Origin: an uncultured Aquimarina sp.
GTDB lineage: Bacteria > Bacteroidota > Bacteroidia > Flavobacteriales > Flavobacteriaceae
Reading direction: 5' to 3'
Length of the DNA: 64,000 bases
Assembly: GCA_947498595.1 (NCBI GenBank)
Contig: CANMKX010000012.1
Coordinates: forward strand, 56,950 to 120,949
Shown: positions 9,257-18,088 of the stretch, piece by piece
How the letters are laid out: each line of letters opens with the position of its first letter
How positions within the stretch are numbered: the stretch's first letter is position 1
Notes under the pieces: model-generated
The model's input: the letters and a program-made list of their open reading frames with translations, nothing else
The model's database searches: none
What the model was told of the DNA's origin: nothing
Program-made: the position numbers and the translations under genes

Positions 9257-9913
9257 ATGAAAAAATTACTTTTTCTATTTTGCTTATTACCATTTTTACA
9301 ATCTTGCAAAGAAAAAAAAACTGTTTATATCGCTGCTAATCTAGTAGATTGTCAAGGTGTAGGCACTCAAAAATGTATGCTTGTAAAAGAAAATAAAAAT
9401 GACAAATGGGAATATTTTTATGACTCTATTAATGGGTTTACATATGAGTCTGGATACGAATATATGCTAGAAGTCGAAATTGCTTCAGTTAATAATCCTC
9501 CAGCTGATGGTTCTTCTTTAGCATATACTTTAAAAAAAATCATATCTAAGACAAAGAAATCATTACCAATAACTATTGAATACTCAGCTATTTCTAGAGG
9601 ATTTAATACTAATATAAAAATTAACAATACAACATGTACTATCAAAAAAAATGGTGTAAAAGGAAATGCTAACATTTCAAAAGAAGTACATAATTGGGAT
9701 GCTATCACACAGCTTGTAGAGGCTATAAATTTAGATGAAATTAAAAATTTAAAAGCACCATCAGATGATCGTTTATTTGACGGAGCTGCTATTGCTACCA
9801 TAAATATCACTGTAGGAGATAAAACATATAAATCTAATAGTTTTGATGATGGAACTCCTCCTGAAGCTATTAAATCTTTAGTTAATCATGTTTTAGCTTA
9901 CTTAAAAGATTAA
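9257..9913 (+). CDS. DUF4377 domain lipoprotein
   Basis: A 218-residue lipoprotein (lipobox LQSC, Cys17). The first half carries DUF4377, recognised by VDCQGVGTQKCMLVKE, then the GFTYESGYEYMLEVEI core, then NPPADGSSLAYTLKKIISK. The second half (about 100-218) is a separate beta-rich segment. DUF4377 has no assigned reaction and often occurs with HslJ/META-type stress domains in exported proteins. It begins 26 bases after sufS and precedes sufE, whose own promoter lies downstream. It is a passenger in the SUF locus with no known part in cluster assembly. Confidence 0.75.
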   Translation: MKKLLFLFCLLPFLQSCKEKKTVYIAANLVDCQGVGTQKCMLVKENKNDKWEYFYDSINGFTYESGYEYMLEVEIASVNNPPADGSSLAYTLKKIISKTKKSLPITIEYSAISRGFNTNIKINNTTCTIKKNGVKGNANISKEVHNWDAITQLVEAINLDEIKNLKAPSDDRLFDGAAIATINITVGDKTYKSNSFDDGTPPEAIKSLVNHVLAYLKD

Positions 9914-9955
9914 TAAACTATTAACGTACTCTCATATTGATTCCATAATTAGAAT

Positions 9956-9986
9956 TTGTCAAGGCTAGTTTCTTATTGTATTTTTG
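9956..9986 (+). promoter_or_regulatory. Bacteroidetes promoter before sufE
   Basis: TTG at 9956-9958, a 20-base spacer, then TATTTTTG at 9979-9986 fit the -33/-7 consensus. The element lies inside the longest open frame upstream of sufE, which shows that the extra 16 codons are promoter rather than protein. Confidence 0.65.
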
Positions 9987-10003
9987 CAATAAAATTTTAC
10001 TGC

Positions 10004-10426
10004 ATGTCTATAAAAGAAATACAAGAAGAAATCATTGACGAATTTGCCATGTTTGATGATTGGATGCAACGTTATGAATATATGATCGAATTAGGGAAAT
10101 CACTTCCTTTAATTGATGAAAATTATAAAGTAGACGAAAATATTATAAAAGGATGTCAAAGTAAAGTTTGGGTTTATGCAGAAATGATTGATAATAAAAT
10201 TAATTTCACTGCAGATAGTGATGCTATTATTACTAAAGGTATTATAGCTATATTAATTCGTGCTTTTTCAAATCAACATCCTAAAGATATCATAGATGCT
10301 GATACTTCTTTTATTGATGATATTGGATTAAAAGAACATTTATCCCCTACAAGAGCTAATGGACTTGTTAGTATGATAAAACAGTTAAAAATGTATGCTA
10401 TAGCTTATCAAACACAAATAAATTAA
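10004..10426 (+). CDS. sufE: Sulfur acceptor protein SufE
   Basis: A 140-residue cytoplasmic protein that accepts persulfide sulfur from SufS and stimulates its activity. The active cysteine is Cys51 in IKGCQSKVWVY, the SufE hallmark. The start at 10004 (MSIKEIQEEI) is chosen over the upstream TTG at 9956 because a -33/-7 promoter occupies 9956-9986 and the remaining protein has the usual SufE length. sufT follows 22 bases downstream. Confidence 0.95.
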   Translation: MSIKEIQEEIIDEFAMFDDWMQRYEYMIELGKSLPLIDENYKVDENIIKGCQSKVWVYAEMIDNKINFTADSDAIITKGIIAILIRAFSNQHPKDIIDADTSFIDDIGLKEHLSPTRANGLVSMIKQLKMYAIAYQTQIN

Positions 10427-10448
10427 TCTAGTTCAATACAAAAAAACT

Positions 10449-10781
10449 ATGAGTGATAACACTGAACAAATAGATACTAATGAACTTGGAGAAAAAATAG
10501 TTCGAGTTTTAAAAACAATTTTTGATCCTGAAATACCTGTTGATATATATGAACTTGGTTTAATTTACGATGTTTTCGTTAATGAAGATTACGATGTAAA
10601 AATTTTAATGACATTAACTACTCCTAACTGTCCTGTTGCTGAAACATTACCTGTAGAAGTAGAAGAAAAAGTTAAGTCTTTGGATGCTGTTAAAGATGCA
10701 GAAGTAGAAATTACTTTTGATCCTCCTTGGACTCAAGATTTAATGAGTGAAGAAGCTAAATTAGAACTAGGAATGTTATAA
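10449..10781 (+). CDS. sufT: SUF-associated MIP18/DUF59 protein SufT
   Basis: A 110-residue protein of the MIP18 (DUF59) family, which acts in Fe-S protein maturation. Conserved features are FDPEIPVDIYELGLIYDV, the TLTTPNCPVAETLP segment with the family cysteine, and the C-terminal FDPPWTQDLMSEEAKLELGML. Location in a tight run with sufE and DUF2480 (22 and 8 bases) supports the SUF role. The related PaaD proteins share the fold, but the context points to SufT. Confidence 0.92.
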   Translation: MSDNTEQIDTNELGEKIVRVLKTIFDPEIPVDIYELGLIYDVFVNEDYDVKILMTLTTPNCPVAETLPVEVEEKVKSLDAVKDAEVEITFDPPWTQDLMSEEAKLELGML

Positions 10782-10789
10782 TTTTCCCT

Positions 10790-11296
10790 ATGGCAGATGA
10801 AATTATAAACCGTGTAGCAAACAATGATAAATTAATCACTTTTGACCTTGAGGAAATTTATCCTCAAGGTATAAGAGTTATTTTTGATGTTAAAGATTGG
10901 CTTTTTGAAGGTTTTTTACTACGTGAAAAAGACTTTAGAGCAAAAATAGCATCTTATGATTGGTCACAATATCAAGATAAATATATAGCACTTACATGTT
11001 CTACAGATGCTATTATACCAGGATGGGCATATCTTTTATTAACTTCTAATTTAATTAAATATGCAAAAAAAGTTGCTGTAGGTTCTTTGGATACCTTAGA
11101 AACAAGTATTTATAACGAAATTATTAGTACCTTAGATATATCTAAATATCAAGATAAATATATAATCATTAAAGGTTGTTCTAATAAACCTGTTCCAGAA
11201 AATGCATATATTACATTAATACAAAAACTACAACCTATAGCCAAAAGCATTATGTATGGAGAAGCTTGTTCTTCTGTTCCTTTATACAAACGCTAA
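10790..11296 (+). CDS. DUF2480 family protein
   Basis: A 168-residue cytoplasmic protein of DUF2480, a family found in Bacteroidetes and often at the end of SUF operons. Visible hallmarks are the N-terminal FDLEEIYPQGIRVIFDVKDWLFEG, seen here as two adjoining segments, and the C-terminal KGCSNKPVPENAYITLIQKL with GEACSSVPLYKR. The conserved cysteines near the C-terminus could bind metal or carry sulfur, but no activity is established. It starts 8 bases after sufT and is surely co-transcribed. Confidence 0.88.
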   Translation: MADEIINRVANNDKLITFDLEEIYPQGIRVIFDVKDWLFEGFLLREKDFRAKIASYDWSQYQDKYIALTCSTDAIIPGWAYLLLTSNLIKYAKKVAVGSLDTLETSIYNEIISTLDISKYQDKYIIIKGCSNKPVPENAYITLIQKLQPIAKSIMYGEACSSVPLYKR

Positions 11297-11383
11297 CCCC
11301 CCCTCTTGGTCGATTGATTATGTTTTTTGTCGAAATTATTGTTTTTAATAAAATATACTTTAATTAGAAATGGCTATGTAAAC

Positions 11384-11391
11384 TATATTTG
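11384..11391 (+). promoter_or_regulatory. -7 promoter element before the first DUF3078 gene
   Basis: TATATTTG matches TAnnTTTG, 33 bases before the start codon. It makes the DUF3078 gene a separate unit from the sufE-sufT-DUF2480 operon. Confidence 0.6.
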
Positions 11392-11424
11392 CAGCCGCAA
11401 AAAATCTGAAAATCAAAAAAAGAT

Positions 11425-12330
11425 ATGAAAAGAATTGTACTATCATTTGCTTCATTACTTTGTGCTACATTGGGGTTTGCACAAGAAACATCAACACAAG
11501 AAGAAGGTCCTAAAGATGGATGGACACGTCAAGGAAATGTATCCTTGCTATTTAATCAATCTGCCTTTAATAACGAATGGCAAGGAGGTGGAACTTCAAA
11601 CATTGCAGGAAATTTATCTCTTTCTTATGACTTTAATTATAGAAAAGGAAGTATTACTTGGGATAATAAAATTTTAGCTGATTATGGTCTAACAAAACTT
11701 AAGGGTGAAGACTTTACTAGTAAAACGAATGATCGTTTAGAGTTTAATTCTTTATTAGGAAAGCAATTACAAGATTCTAACTGGTATGTATCTTTCTTTG
11801 CTAATTTCAAGACTCAATTTGATTCTGGTTTTGTTAATAATGATGATGGAACAAGAACTAAAACAACTCATTTCTTTTCTCCTGCATACCTACAATTTGG
11901 TCCAGGTATGTTATGGAAAAAAAGCGATAACCTAAAAGTTAACATTGCACCTGCTACAGCAAAATTTGTATTTGTTCACGATGAATTTACAAGAGTAGAT
12001 ACAACAGATCCTCTTGCTGTTGCTGCTTATGTACCATATTTTGGAGTAGATGCAAATGAGACCTCTCGTTTTGAGTTTGGAGCTTCTTTAAGTGGATATG
12101 CTAAATTTGATTTAATGAAAAATGTTTCTATGGAAAATACATTAAATCTATATTCAAACTATCTTGAAGATCCTCAAAATATTGATGTAGACTATACTGC
12201 TAATATCGTTATGTCTATTAATAAATACTTATCAGCAAATATTATTTTCCAAGCAATTTATGATGATAATGCTGTTAAAGCTTGGCAAATTAGAGAAGTT
12301 TTTGGCCTAGGTATTAATTACGGTTTCTAA
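11425..12330 (+). CDS. DUF3078 outer-membrane protein (copy 1)
   Basis: A 301-residue exported protein with signal peptide MKRIVLSFASLLCATLGFAQ and alternating hydrophobic strands that end in the aromatic ...GLGINYGF, typical of an outer-membrane beta-barrel. The family signature is FNQSAFNNEWQGGGTSNIAG followed by KILADYGLTK and the TNDRLEFNS segment. DUF3078 is widespread in Bacteroidetes and has no assigned function. It has its own -7 element and ends in a very strong hairpin terminator. A close paralogue follows directly. Confidence 0.88.
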   Translation: MKRIVLSFASLLCATLGFAQETSTQEEGPKDGWTRQGNVSLLFNQSAFNNEWQGGGTSNIAGNLSLSYDFNYRKGSITWDNKILADYGLTKLKGEDFTSKTNDRLEFNSLLGKQLQDSNWYVSFFANFKTQFDSGFVNNDDGTRTKTTHFFSPAYLQFGPGMLWKKSDNLKVNIAPATAKFVFVHDEFTRVDTTDPLAVAAYVPYFGVDANETSRFEFGASLSGYAKFDLMKNVSMENTLNLYSNYLEDPQNIDVDYTANIVMSINKYLSANIIFQAIYDDNAVKAWQIREVFGLGINYGF

Positions 12331-12346
12331 AAAATATATCCTTATT

Positions 12347-12384
12347 AAAAGGCGGTTTCTACTATGTAGAAACCGCCTTTTTTT
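12347..12384 (+). terminator. Strong terminator after DUF3078 copy 1
   Basis: Perfect 16-bp stem (AAAAGGCGGTTTCTAC and its complement), three-base loop TAT, then a T-run. Confidence 0.9.
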
Positions 12385-12431
12385 GTAAAAAAATTCTCTC
12401 ATTTTGAAACTTTTAAATAGAAATAAGTCTT

Positions 12432-12439
12432 TATGTTTG
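12432..12439 (+). promoter_or_regulatory. -7 promoter element before DUF3078 copy 2
   Basis: TATGTTTG matches TAnnTTTG, 26 bases before the start codon at 12466. A TTG at 12404-12406 is a little far (25-base spacer). Confidence 0.5.
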
Positions 12440-12465
12440 TAACATAAAAACAATGTAAAGTATCT

Positions 12466-13368
12466 ATGAGACAATTAGTATCCGGCTTACTTATAGGACT
12501 ATCTGTAATAAGTCTATCCGCTCAAAATCAAAAAGTAACACAAAACGATTCTTTAATTTATTGGAAAAATAAAGGGAATTTTTCTCTGCTTTTTAATCAA
12601 GCAGCTTTTAACAATGAATGGCAAAGTGGTGGAACATCAAATGTAGCAGGTAACGCTTCTATTAATTATGAACTCAATCATAAAAATTATGGTTTTTCTT
12701 GGAATAATAAAATTTTAGTAGACTTTGGTTTAACTTTTTTAAAAGGAGAAGATTTTTCTAGAAAAACGAATGATCGTATTGAAATTAATACTCGATTAGG
12801 TCATCAAATTAACGAGAGTTGTTGGAACTATTCCTATTTCTTGAATTTCAAATCTCAATTTGCTACTGGATATCGATATGACAAAAACGACACAACTCAA
12901 GAAGTAACACGTACCGAAGAAACTCATTTCTTCTCTCCTGCAACGATACAAACAGGTCCTGGTTTATTATGGAAAAAAAGCGAATTACTCTATTTCAATG
13001 TAGCTCCTGTTACCTCTAGAATGATTTTTGTAAATGATAAATTTACTTCTACCCCTGAATATGTAAATGGTAGTTATTTTGGTGTAGAAACTGGCAAAAG
13101 TTCTAGATTCGAATTTGGAGGTTCTCTTAATGTTTATGCTAAATTAAGTCTTATGGAAGATATTACATTAGAGAATAAATTAAACTTATATTCTAATTAT
13201 ATCGAAGATCCTTTAAATGTTGATATAGATTATACTGCTAATATTAACTTGGTTGTTAATAAATATATATCTAGTAGTTTAGTTTTTCAAGCTATCTATA
13301 ATGACAATGCGGCTCGTGGCTTTCAAATACGAGAAGTTATTGGTATTGGCTTAAATTACAATATCTAA
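12466..13368 (+). CDS. DUF3078 outer-membrane protein (copy 2)
   Basis: A 300-residue paralogue of the preceding gene, with its own signal peptide (MRQLVSGLLIGLSVISLSAQ). It shares the signature FNQAAFNNEWQSGGTSNVAG, KILVDFGLTFLKGEDFSRK, the ETHFFSPATIQTGPGLLWKK segment and the barrel end IGIGLNYNI. The two differ over most surface-like segments, so the duplication is not recent. Separate promoter and terminators suggest independent control of the two copies. Function unknown; an outer-membrane beta-barrel is likely. Confidence 0.88.
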   Translation: MRQLVSGLLIGLSVISLSAQNQKVTQNDSLIYWKNKGNFSLLFNQAAFNNEWQSGGTSNVAGNASINYELNHKNYGFSWNNKILVDFGLTFLKGEDFSRKTNDRIEINTRLGHQINESCWNYSYFLNFKSQFATGYRYDKNDTTQEVTRTEETHFFSPATIQTGPGLLWKKSELLYFNVAPVTSRMIFVNDKFTSTPEYVNGSYFGVETGKSSRFEFGGSLNVYAKLSLMEDITLENKLNLYSNYIEDPLNVDIDYTANINLVVNKYISSSLVFQAIYNDNAARGFQIREVIGIGLNYNI

Positions 13369-13403
13369 AAAAAATGCTTTGGAGATCCCAAAGCATTTTT
13401 TTT
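13367..13403. terminator. Bidirectional terminator between DUF3078 copy 2 and hflX
   Basis: Stem ATGCTTTGG / CCAAAGCAT with A-run on the left and T-run on the right. It can stop both convergent transcripts. Confidence 0.85.
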
Positions 13404-14631
13404 ATTCTTCATTTTCATCACTTTCTTCATACATGATTTCTGGATATAGAAAATTATTATAAGGAAAACGAGTTACATGTATATCTCTAACTTCTTTATA
13501 TACTCTACTCCTAAAAACATCTATATTTTCTTTTTGAGTAGCCGAAATAAATAATGCACTATCACCTATTTTATTCATCCAAGTTTGTTTCCACTCCTCT
13601 AAAGTATAATGGGCTTTAGTACGCTCAGTAGTTAAATCATCCTCTTCTATCTCTTCATGTTTATAACTATCAATTTTGTTAAAAACCATGATAGTTCTTT
13701 TATCTGTACTATCTATCTCTTTCAAAATATTATTCACAGACTCTATATGATCTTCAAATTGCGAATGTGATATATCGACTACATGTAATAATAAATCAGC
13801 TTCTCTAACCTCATCTAAGGTACTTTTAAAGCTTTCTACTAACTGCGTAGGTAATTTGCGTATAAATCCAACTGTATCACTTAATAAAAAAGGTAAATTA
13901 CCTATCACTACTTTGCGTACTGTTGTATCCAATGTTGCAAATAATTTATTTTCTGCAAATACATTACTTTTTGCTATAACATTCATCAAGGTAGATTTCC
14001 CTACATTGGTATATCCTACCAAAGCTACTCTTACCAATTTACCTCGATTTCCGCGTTGCGTAGCCATTTGTTTATCAATCGTTAATAACTTCTTTTTTAA
14101 TAAAGCTATTCTATCTCTAACAATACGTCTATCTGTCTCAATTTCTGTTTCTCCAGGTCCACGCATACCTATACCACCCCTCTGGCGTTCTAAATGCGTC
14201 CACATTCCCGTTAATCTTGGTAATAAATATTGATATTGCGCTAATTCAACTTGTGTACGTGCATAGCTTGTTTGTGCTCGTTGTGCAAAAATATCTAGAA
14301 TCAAATTGGTACGATCTATAATTTTTGCTTTTAAAATTTTCTCTATATTTCTTTGTTGAGCTGGAGTTAGTTCATCATCAAAAACTACGGTATGGATATC
14401 ATGTTGTTCTACATATGCTTGAACTTCTTCCATTTTACCTGTACCGATAAATGTTTTAGAATTAGGCATATCCATTTTTTGGGTAAATCTTTTTACGACC
14501 TCTCCTCCTGCTGTATAAGTAAGAAATTTTAATTCGTCTAAAAATTCTTTTAATTTTTCTTCATTTTGATTTCTAGTAATGATCCCTATTAATATAGCTT
14601 TCTCGTATGCAATTTCTTTTTTCTCTAACAT
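13402..14631 (-). CDS. hflX: GTPase HflX
   Basis: A 409-residue ribosome-associated GTPase that splits stalled ribosomes under stress. The N-terminal HflX domain ends with the hallmark GGIGMRGPGETEIETDRR (about 152-169). The G domain has G1 GYTNVGKST (206-214), G3 DTVGF and G4 FNKID. The C-terminal acidic tail is typical of Bacteroidetes copies. It is a single-gene unit, convergent with the DUF3078 gene and divergent from the nuclease-family gene at 14772. Confidence 0.96.
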   Translation of the reverse strand: MLEKKEIAYEKAILIGIITRNQNEEKLKEFLDELKFLTYTAGGEVVKRFTQKMDMPNSKTFIGTGKMEEVQAYVEQHDIHTVVFDDELTPAQQRNIEKILKAKIIDRTNLILDIFAQRAQTSYARTQVELAQYQYLLPRLTGMWTHLERQRGGIGMRGPGETEIETDRRIVRDRIALLKKKLLTIDKQMATQRGNRGKLVRVALVGYTNVGKSTLMNVIAKSNVFAENKLFATLDTTVRKVVIGNLPFLLSDTVGFIRKLPTQLVESFKSTLDEVREADLLLHVVDISHSQFEDHIESVNNILKEIDSTDKRTIMVFNKIDSYKHEEIEEDDLTTERTKAHYTLEEWKQTWMNKIGDSALFISATQKENIDVFRSRVYKEVRDIHVTRFPYNNFLYPEIMYEESDENEE

Positions 14632-14771
14632 ATAATCTTATTCTCTAATGGTATTCTTACGAGGTTAAAAATACTTTTATTCTTATTTATTAAAAGGTAT
14701 TAATTTACAAAGGTACAATATTGTATCCTTATGAATTCGTACTTTAGCTCGTTGAATAAATATTTTTATAT

Positions 14772-15746
14772 ATGTCTACTTCCATTTTTAGAACTAAAAA
14801 AGTTACTGATTTATATACTGTTGCTTTTTATAATTTAGAAAATCTTTTTGACACTCATAATGATCCTACAGTTTTGGATCACGATTTTTTACCTGATTCT
14901 GAAAAAAAATGGCATTTAAAACGTTACGAGAAAAAAATCTTTAAACTAGGAAATGCTATTTCAAATATCGGATTTCCTCGTTCTGGAAAATCACCTATTC
15001 TAGTAGGTGTTGCCGAAATTGAAAATAAAACAGTGCTTGAAGATCTAATCAATTCTAAGCATCTAAAAAATAAAAACTATGGTATTGTTCATTATGATTC
15101 TCCTGATGAACGTGGTATAGATGTTGGTTTGTTATATCAAAAAGATCACTTTGAAATAATTCATTCTGAAAGTATCTCTGTTTATATTGAAGAAGAAAAT
15201 GGAATACGCGACTATACTCGTGATATACTTTGGGTTGAGGGAAAATTACATAATGAAACAATACATATCTTAGTCAATCATTGGCCTTCTAGAAGAGATG
15301 GAGCATTATCTACCCAATTTAAACGTATCATTGCTGCTGAGAAAAACAGAGAGATTATTGATCAAATTACAATTGATACTCCTGATGCAAAAATCATTAT
15401 CATGGGAGATTTTAATGATGACCCAGCTAATGAAAGTATTAAAAACCATTTGGTTAAAAATGATCTCTTTAATCCTATGGAGCGTTTACATACTCGACAT
15501 CAAGGTAGTTTAAGTTATAGAGACAGCTGGAATTTATTTGATCAAATTATCTTTAGTCACAATTTTCATCAATATCGAAAAAACACCCATACATTTTCTA
15601 ATGCTGCCATTTTTGATAAAGAATTTTTAAAACAGCACAAAGGAAGATATAAGGGAACGCCGTTTAGAACGTATTCAGGTAAAAGATATAAAGGTGGATA
15701 TAGTGATCACTTTCCTGTATATGTGCAATTAAAACTTAATAAATAA
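14772..15746 (+). CDS. Endonuclease/exonuclease/phosphatase family protein without signal peptide
   Basis: A 324-residue EEP-superfamily protein (DNase I/Mg-dependent endonuclease fold). Catalytic motifs are FYNLENLFDT at the N-terminus, VAEIENK with the metal-binding Glu, NHWPSRRDG, MGDFNDDP, and the C-terminal GGYSDHFPV with the active-site His. Unlike its paralogue at 23694 it starts directly with MSTSIFRTKKV and has no hydrophobic leader, so it should stay in the cytoplasm unless the start is wrong. The substrate may be DNA, RNA or a phosphoester. Confidence 0.85.
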   Translation: MSTSIFRTKKVTDLYTVAFYNLENLFDTHNDPTVLDHDFLPDSEKKWHLKRYEKKIFKLGNAISNIGFPRSGKSPILVGVAEIENKTVLEDLINSKHLKNKNYGIVHYDSPDERGIDVGLLYQKDHFEIIHSESISVYIEEENGIRDYTRDILWVEGKLHNETIHILVNHWPSRRDGALSTQFKRIIAAEKNREIIDQITIDTPDAKIIIMGDFNDDPANESIKNHLVKNDLFNPMERLHTRHQGSLSYRDSWNLFDQIIFSHNFHQYRKNTHTFSNAAIFDKEFLKQHKGRYKGTPFRTYSGKRYKGGYSDHFPVYVQLKLNK

Positions 15747-15750
15747 ATTA

Positions 15751-15779
15751 AAAAAGCGACAGATAGTTCTGTCGCTTTT
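15751..15779 (+). terminator. Terminator after the EEP gene
   Basis: Stem AAAAGCGACAGA / TCTGTCGCTTTT with a short loop, just after the stop codon. Confidence 0.8.
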
Positions 15780-15820
15780 CAATTTTTAGACTAAAAACTC
15801 ACTTTAAAACAGTTCTGTTT

Positions 15821-16543
15821 TTATTTTTTAAATTCTTTCTTTAGTTCTGCTGTTGTATAAACATGACTTGCAATCATCTTAAAATTGATCACAGCCGCTT
15901 CATACGCGTCCATTCCTGGTAAAATAGCTCCTGCAGTTGCGTCTGATACTACTGCAACTCTAAATCCTTGTTCTACTAGTTCTCTCATATGAGATTCTGT
16001 ACACAAATTAGCAGACATCCCTGCAAGAATAACATTGTTAATACCTCTTTTACGTAATTGTAATACTAAATCATTTGTATCAGGCCCGTATACTTTATGA
16101 GGGCTTGTTACAACAATATTATCACCTTTAATATATTTTTTATATCGATCTAACCAATCTGCTCCAGATCCTTCAAATCCTTCTAATGACAATGCATCTG
16201 TACGATCAAACATCTTTATTTTATGCATCAACACTTCTAAAGATCCTTCAGTTTGCCATTTATGATCATGTGGAAAATAATAATGAGGAGAAACAAAAGT
16301 TAGCATATCATTCTTTTTTGCTAATTTGAATAGTGTTTCTAAATTTTCAACTGTATTATTTTTAGTCACGCTCTCTCCTACTACACCCCAAGCTACACCT
16401 TTAGGACTTAAAAAATCATTCTGTGGATCTGTTATTACTATTGCTGTATGCTCATCTATAACAAATCCTGGATCTGGTAATTGCGCAAATACATTACTTG
16501 TTAACGAAATTACTAATCCTAATGTTAAAAATATTTTCTTCAT
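15821..16543 (-). CDS. Exported isochorismatase-family cysteine hydrolase
   Basis: A 240-residue member of the isochorismatase-like superfamily. The catalytic triad can be placed: Asp39 in VITDPQNDF, Lys150 in SPHKVYG and Cys181 in SANLCTESH. The order fits nicotinamidase/isochorismatase hydrolases. The N-terminal MKKIFLTLGLVISLTSNVFAQ is a cleavable signal peptide, unusual because most family members are cytoplasmic. It is 31 bases downstream of the carboxymuconolactone-decarboxylase gene and in the same direction. The substrate is unknown; an amide or a signalling metabolite are options. Confidence 0.88.
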   Translation of the reverse strand: MKKIFLTLGLVISLTSNVFAQLPDPGFVIDEHTAIVITDPQNDFLSPKGVAWGVVGESVTKNNTVENLETLFKLAKKNDMLTFVSPHYYFPHDHKWQTEGSLEVLMHKIKMFDRTDALSLEGFEGSGADWLDRYKKYIKGDNIVVTSPHKVYGPDTNDLVLQLRKRGINNVILAGMSANLCTESHMRELVEQGFRVAVVSDATAGAILPGMDAYEAAVINFKMIASHVYTTAELKKEFKK

Positions 16544-16574
16544 CTTTATATATTATGTGTTAATATTATTCTTT

Positions 16575-17111
16575 TTATAGTTTTTTAGCTAATGGAAAAT
16601 CAACAGGTACTTGAGTTATTATGTGTGTATAGTTTGTAAAACTAATAGCAGTAACAACTGTTATTAAATCTATTAATGCTTTTTCTGTAAACCCTTGTTG
16701 GTAAAAATTATCTATAATTTCACTATCTGCTCTACCTCTATTTTTAGCTATTGAGGCTGCTAATTTTGTTATTGCTGATAGTTTAGTGTCTTCTGGAGTC
16801 GTTTTTCGTAAAGCTATCGTTTCTTCTTCTGTAAAACCATTCATTTTACTAATAGCAGTATGTGCTGCTAAACAATATTCGCATCCATTTACTTCTGAAA
16901 CAGCTAGATTAATTGCCTCTATTTCTTTTGCTGAAAAAGAACTTTTACCAGCCTTTCCTGAAAAGCTCAAGAAATTTTCTAATGCATCACTAGAATAACC
17001 TATAGTTGCATATAAGTTAGGCACCATTCCTAACTGTGATTTCAATGTATCAAAAATTCCTTGCGCTTTTGTATCTACGGTATCTCTTGAAGGGACTGTT
17101 ATCGTTTTCAT
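16575..17111 (-). CDS. Carboxymuconolactone decarboxylase / AhpD-like protein
   Basis: A 178-residue all-helical protein of the CMD/AhpD family. The redox motif CEYCLAAH (Cys77, Cys80, His84) is complete, so a peroxidase-type activity is more likely than true decarboxylation. It resembles the AraC-linked CMD proteins induced by oxidants or electrophiles. It lies between a downstream isochorismatase and an upstream AraC regulator gene, all on the minus strand. A promoter is probable in the 106 bases upstream, but no clear -7 element is seen there. Confidence 0.88.
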   Translation of the reverse strand: MKTITVPSRDTVDTKAQGIFDTLKSQLGMVPNLYATIGYSSDALENFLSFSGKAGKSSFSAKEIEAINLAVSEVNGCEYCLAAHTAISKMNGFTEEETIALRKTTPEDTKLSAITKLAASIAKNRGRADSEIIDNFYQQGFTEKALIDLITVVTAISFTNYTHIITQVPVDFPLAKKL

Positions 17112-17217
17112 ATATGTTTCGTATTTGTTATTATTATTTTACAAGGCAAAATTGCGATAATAACAAGCACTAGTACATGGACAAAAGTTCCCTAGTATTG
17201 GATTTTTTTCCTACAGA

Positions 17218-18078
17218 TTAAGATTTCTGCTCTATTTTAAAGTTTAAAGGGGATTTTCCGGTAGCTTTGGTAAAAAAGCGAGTAAAGTATGCTGGATCTT
17301 CGTATCCTAAATTATACGCTATTTCTTTTACATTTTTATCTGTATAAATTAATTCTCGCTTTGCTTCCAATATAATACGATTCTTAATAATAATTCCTGG
17401 ACTAGATGTTCCTATACGTTGCAGATGTTTTGTTAATGATTTTGAGGTAATCCCTAATCGCTCTGCATATTCTGAAACTTTATGTAGAGTTTTAAAGTTT
17501 TGCTCTACTAAAACGCTAAAATTTTTAAAGACTAATGATTCTTCTTGATTTAATTCAGGAACCATTGTTTCTTTTTTTGCTCGAACAGATAAGATTATAA
17601 ACTGCTTTAAAAATGATTGTAATAGGTCGTATTGTGCTGTATCTGGATGTTCAAACTCATCTATTATATTTTCTAAGACTCTGTTTAATTGGTTTGAAAC
17701 CCGCTGTTGTGGTTTAACAAAAGGAGTTTCATAAGTGTTATTAAATAACACTCCATTACATGATATTTCTTTATCATGAGTTGCTATACAATAAAAATCT
17801 GGAACAAATGCTAACATATATGCTCTCTTAACTTCTTCAGAAGTAATCGAAAACACCTGTCCTGGTGTTAAAAAGAATAGAACTTCTCCTTCAAAAGTAT
17901 ATGTTCTAAAATCTATATTATAGCTTCCTTTTCCTTCTTTTATCCAATAAATCTTGAACGAATCAATTTGTGCTGGTTCATTAATAATACATGCATCATC
18001 AAAATTTATAATACTTAAATTAAATGTATTATTTTCCTTTTCTTTAAAATGGTATTCTTTAATTAATTCTAGAGACAT
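17218..18078 (-). CDS. AraC-family transcriptional regulator
   Basis: A 286-residue regulator with an N-terminal cupin-like sensing domain (about 20-150) and a C-terminal double helix-turn-helix (about 190-283). The second HTH ends NLGYEDPAYFTRFFTKATGKSPLNF, the usual AraC signature. The inducer is unknown. By position it probably controls the CMD and isochorismatase genes downstream on the same strand. It starts 10 bases after the AAA ATPase gene and may be read with it. Confidence 0.92.
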   Translation of the reverse strand: MSLELIKEYHFKEKENNTFNLSIINFDDACIINEPAQIDSFKIYWIKEGKGSYNIDFRTYTFEGEVLFFLTPGQVFSITSEEVKRAYMLAFVPDFYCIATHDKEISCNGVLFNNTYETPFVKPQQRVSNQLNRVLENIIDEFEHPDTAQYDLLQSFLKQFIILSVRAKKETMVPELNQEESLVFKNFSVLVEQNFKTLHKVSEYAERLGITSKSLTKHLQRIGTSSPGIIIKNRIILEAKRELIYTDKNVKEIAYNLGYEDPAYFTRFFTKATGKSPLNFKIEQKS

Positions 18079-18088
18079 CCCAGCTTTT

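Noticed and set aside
9956..10003. Sixteen extra N-terminal codons for SufE
   Set aside because: They coincide with a -33/-7 promoter and would add a Cys/Phe-rich leader foreign to the family.
11435..11677. ORF inside DUF3078 copy 1
   Set aside because: A shadow in another frame of a well-supported gene.
12347..12384. Long perfect inverted repeat as a mobile-element end
   Set aside because: The hairpin is directly after a stop codon, has a three-base loop and a T-run, and no transposase is near. It is a terminator.
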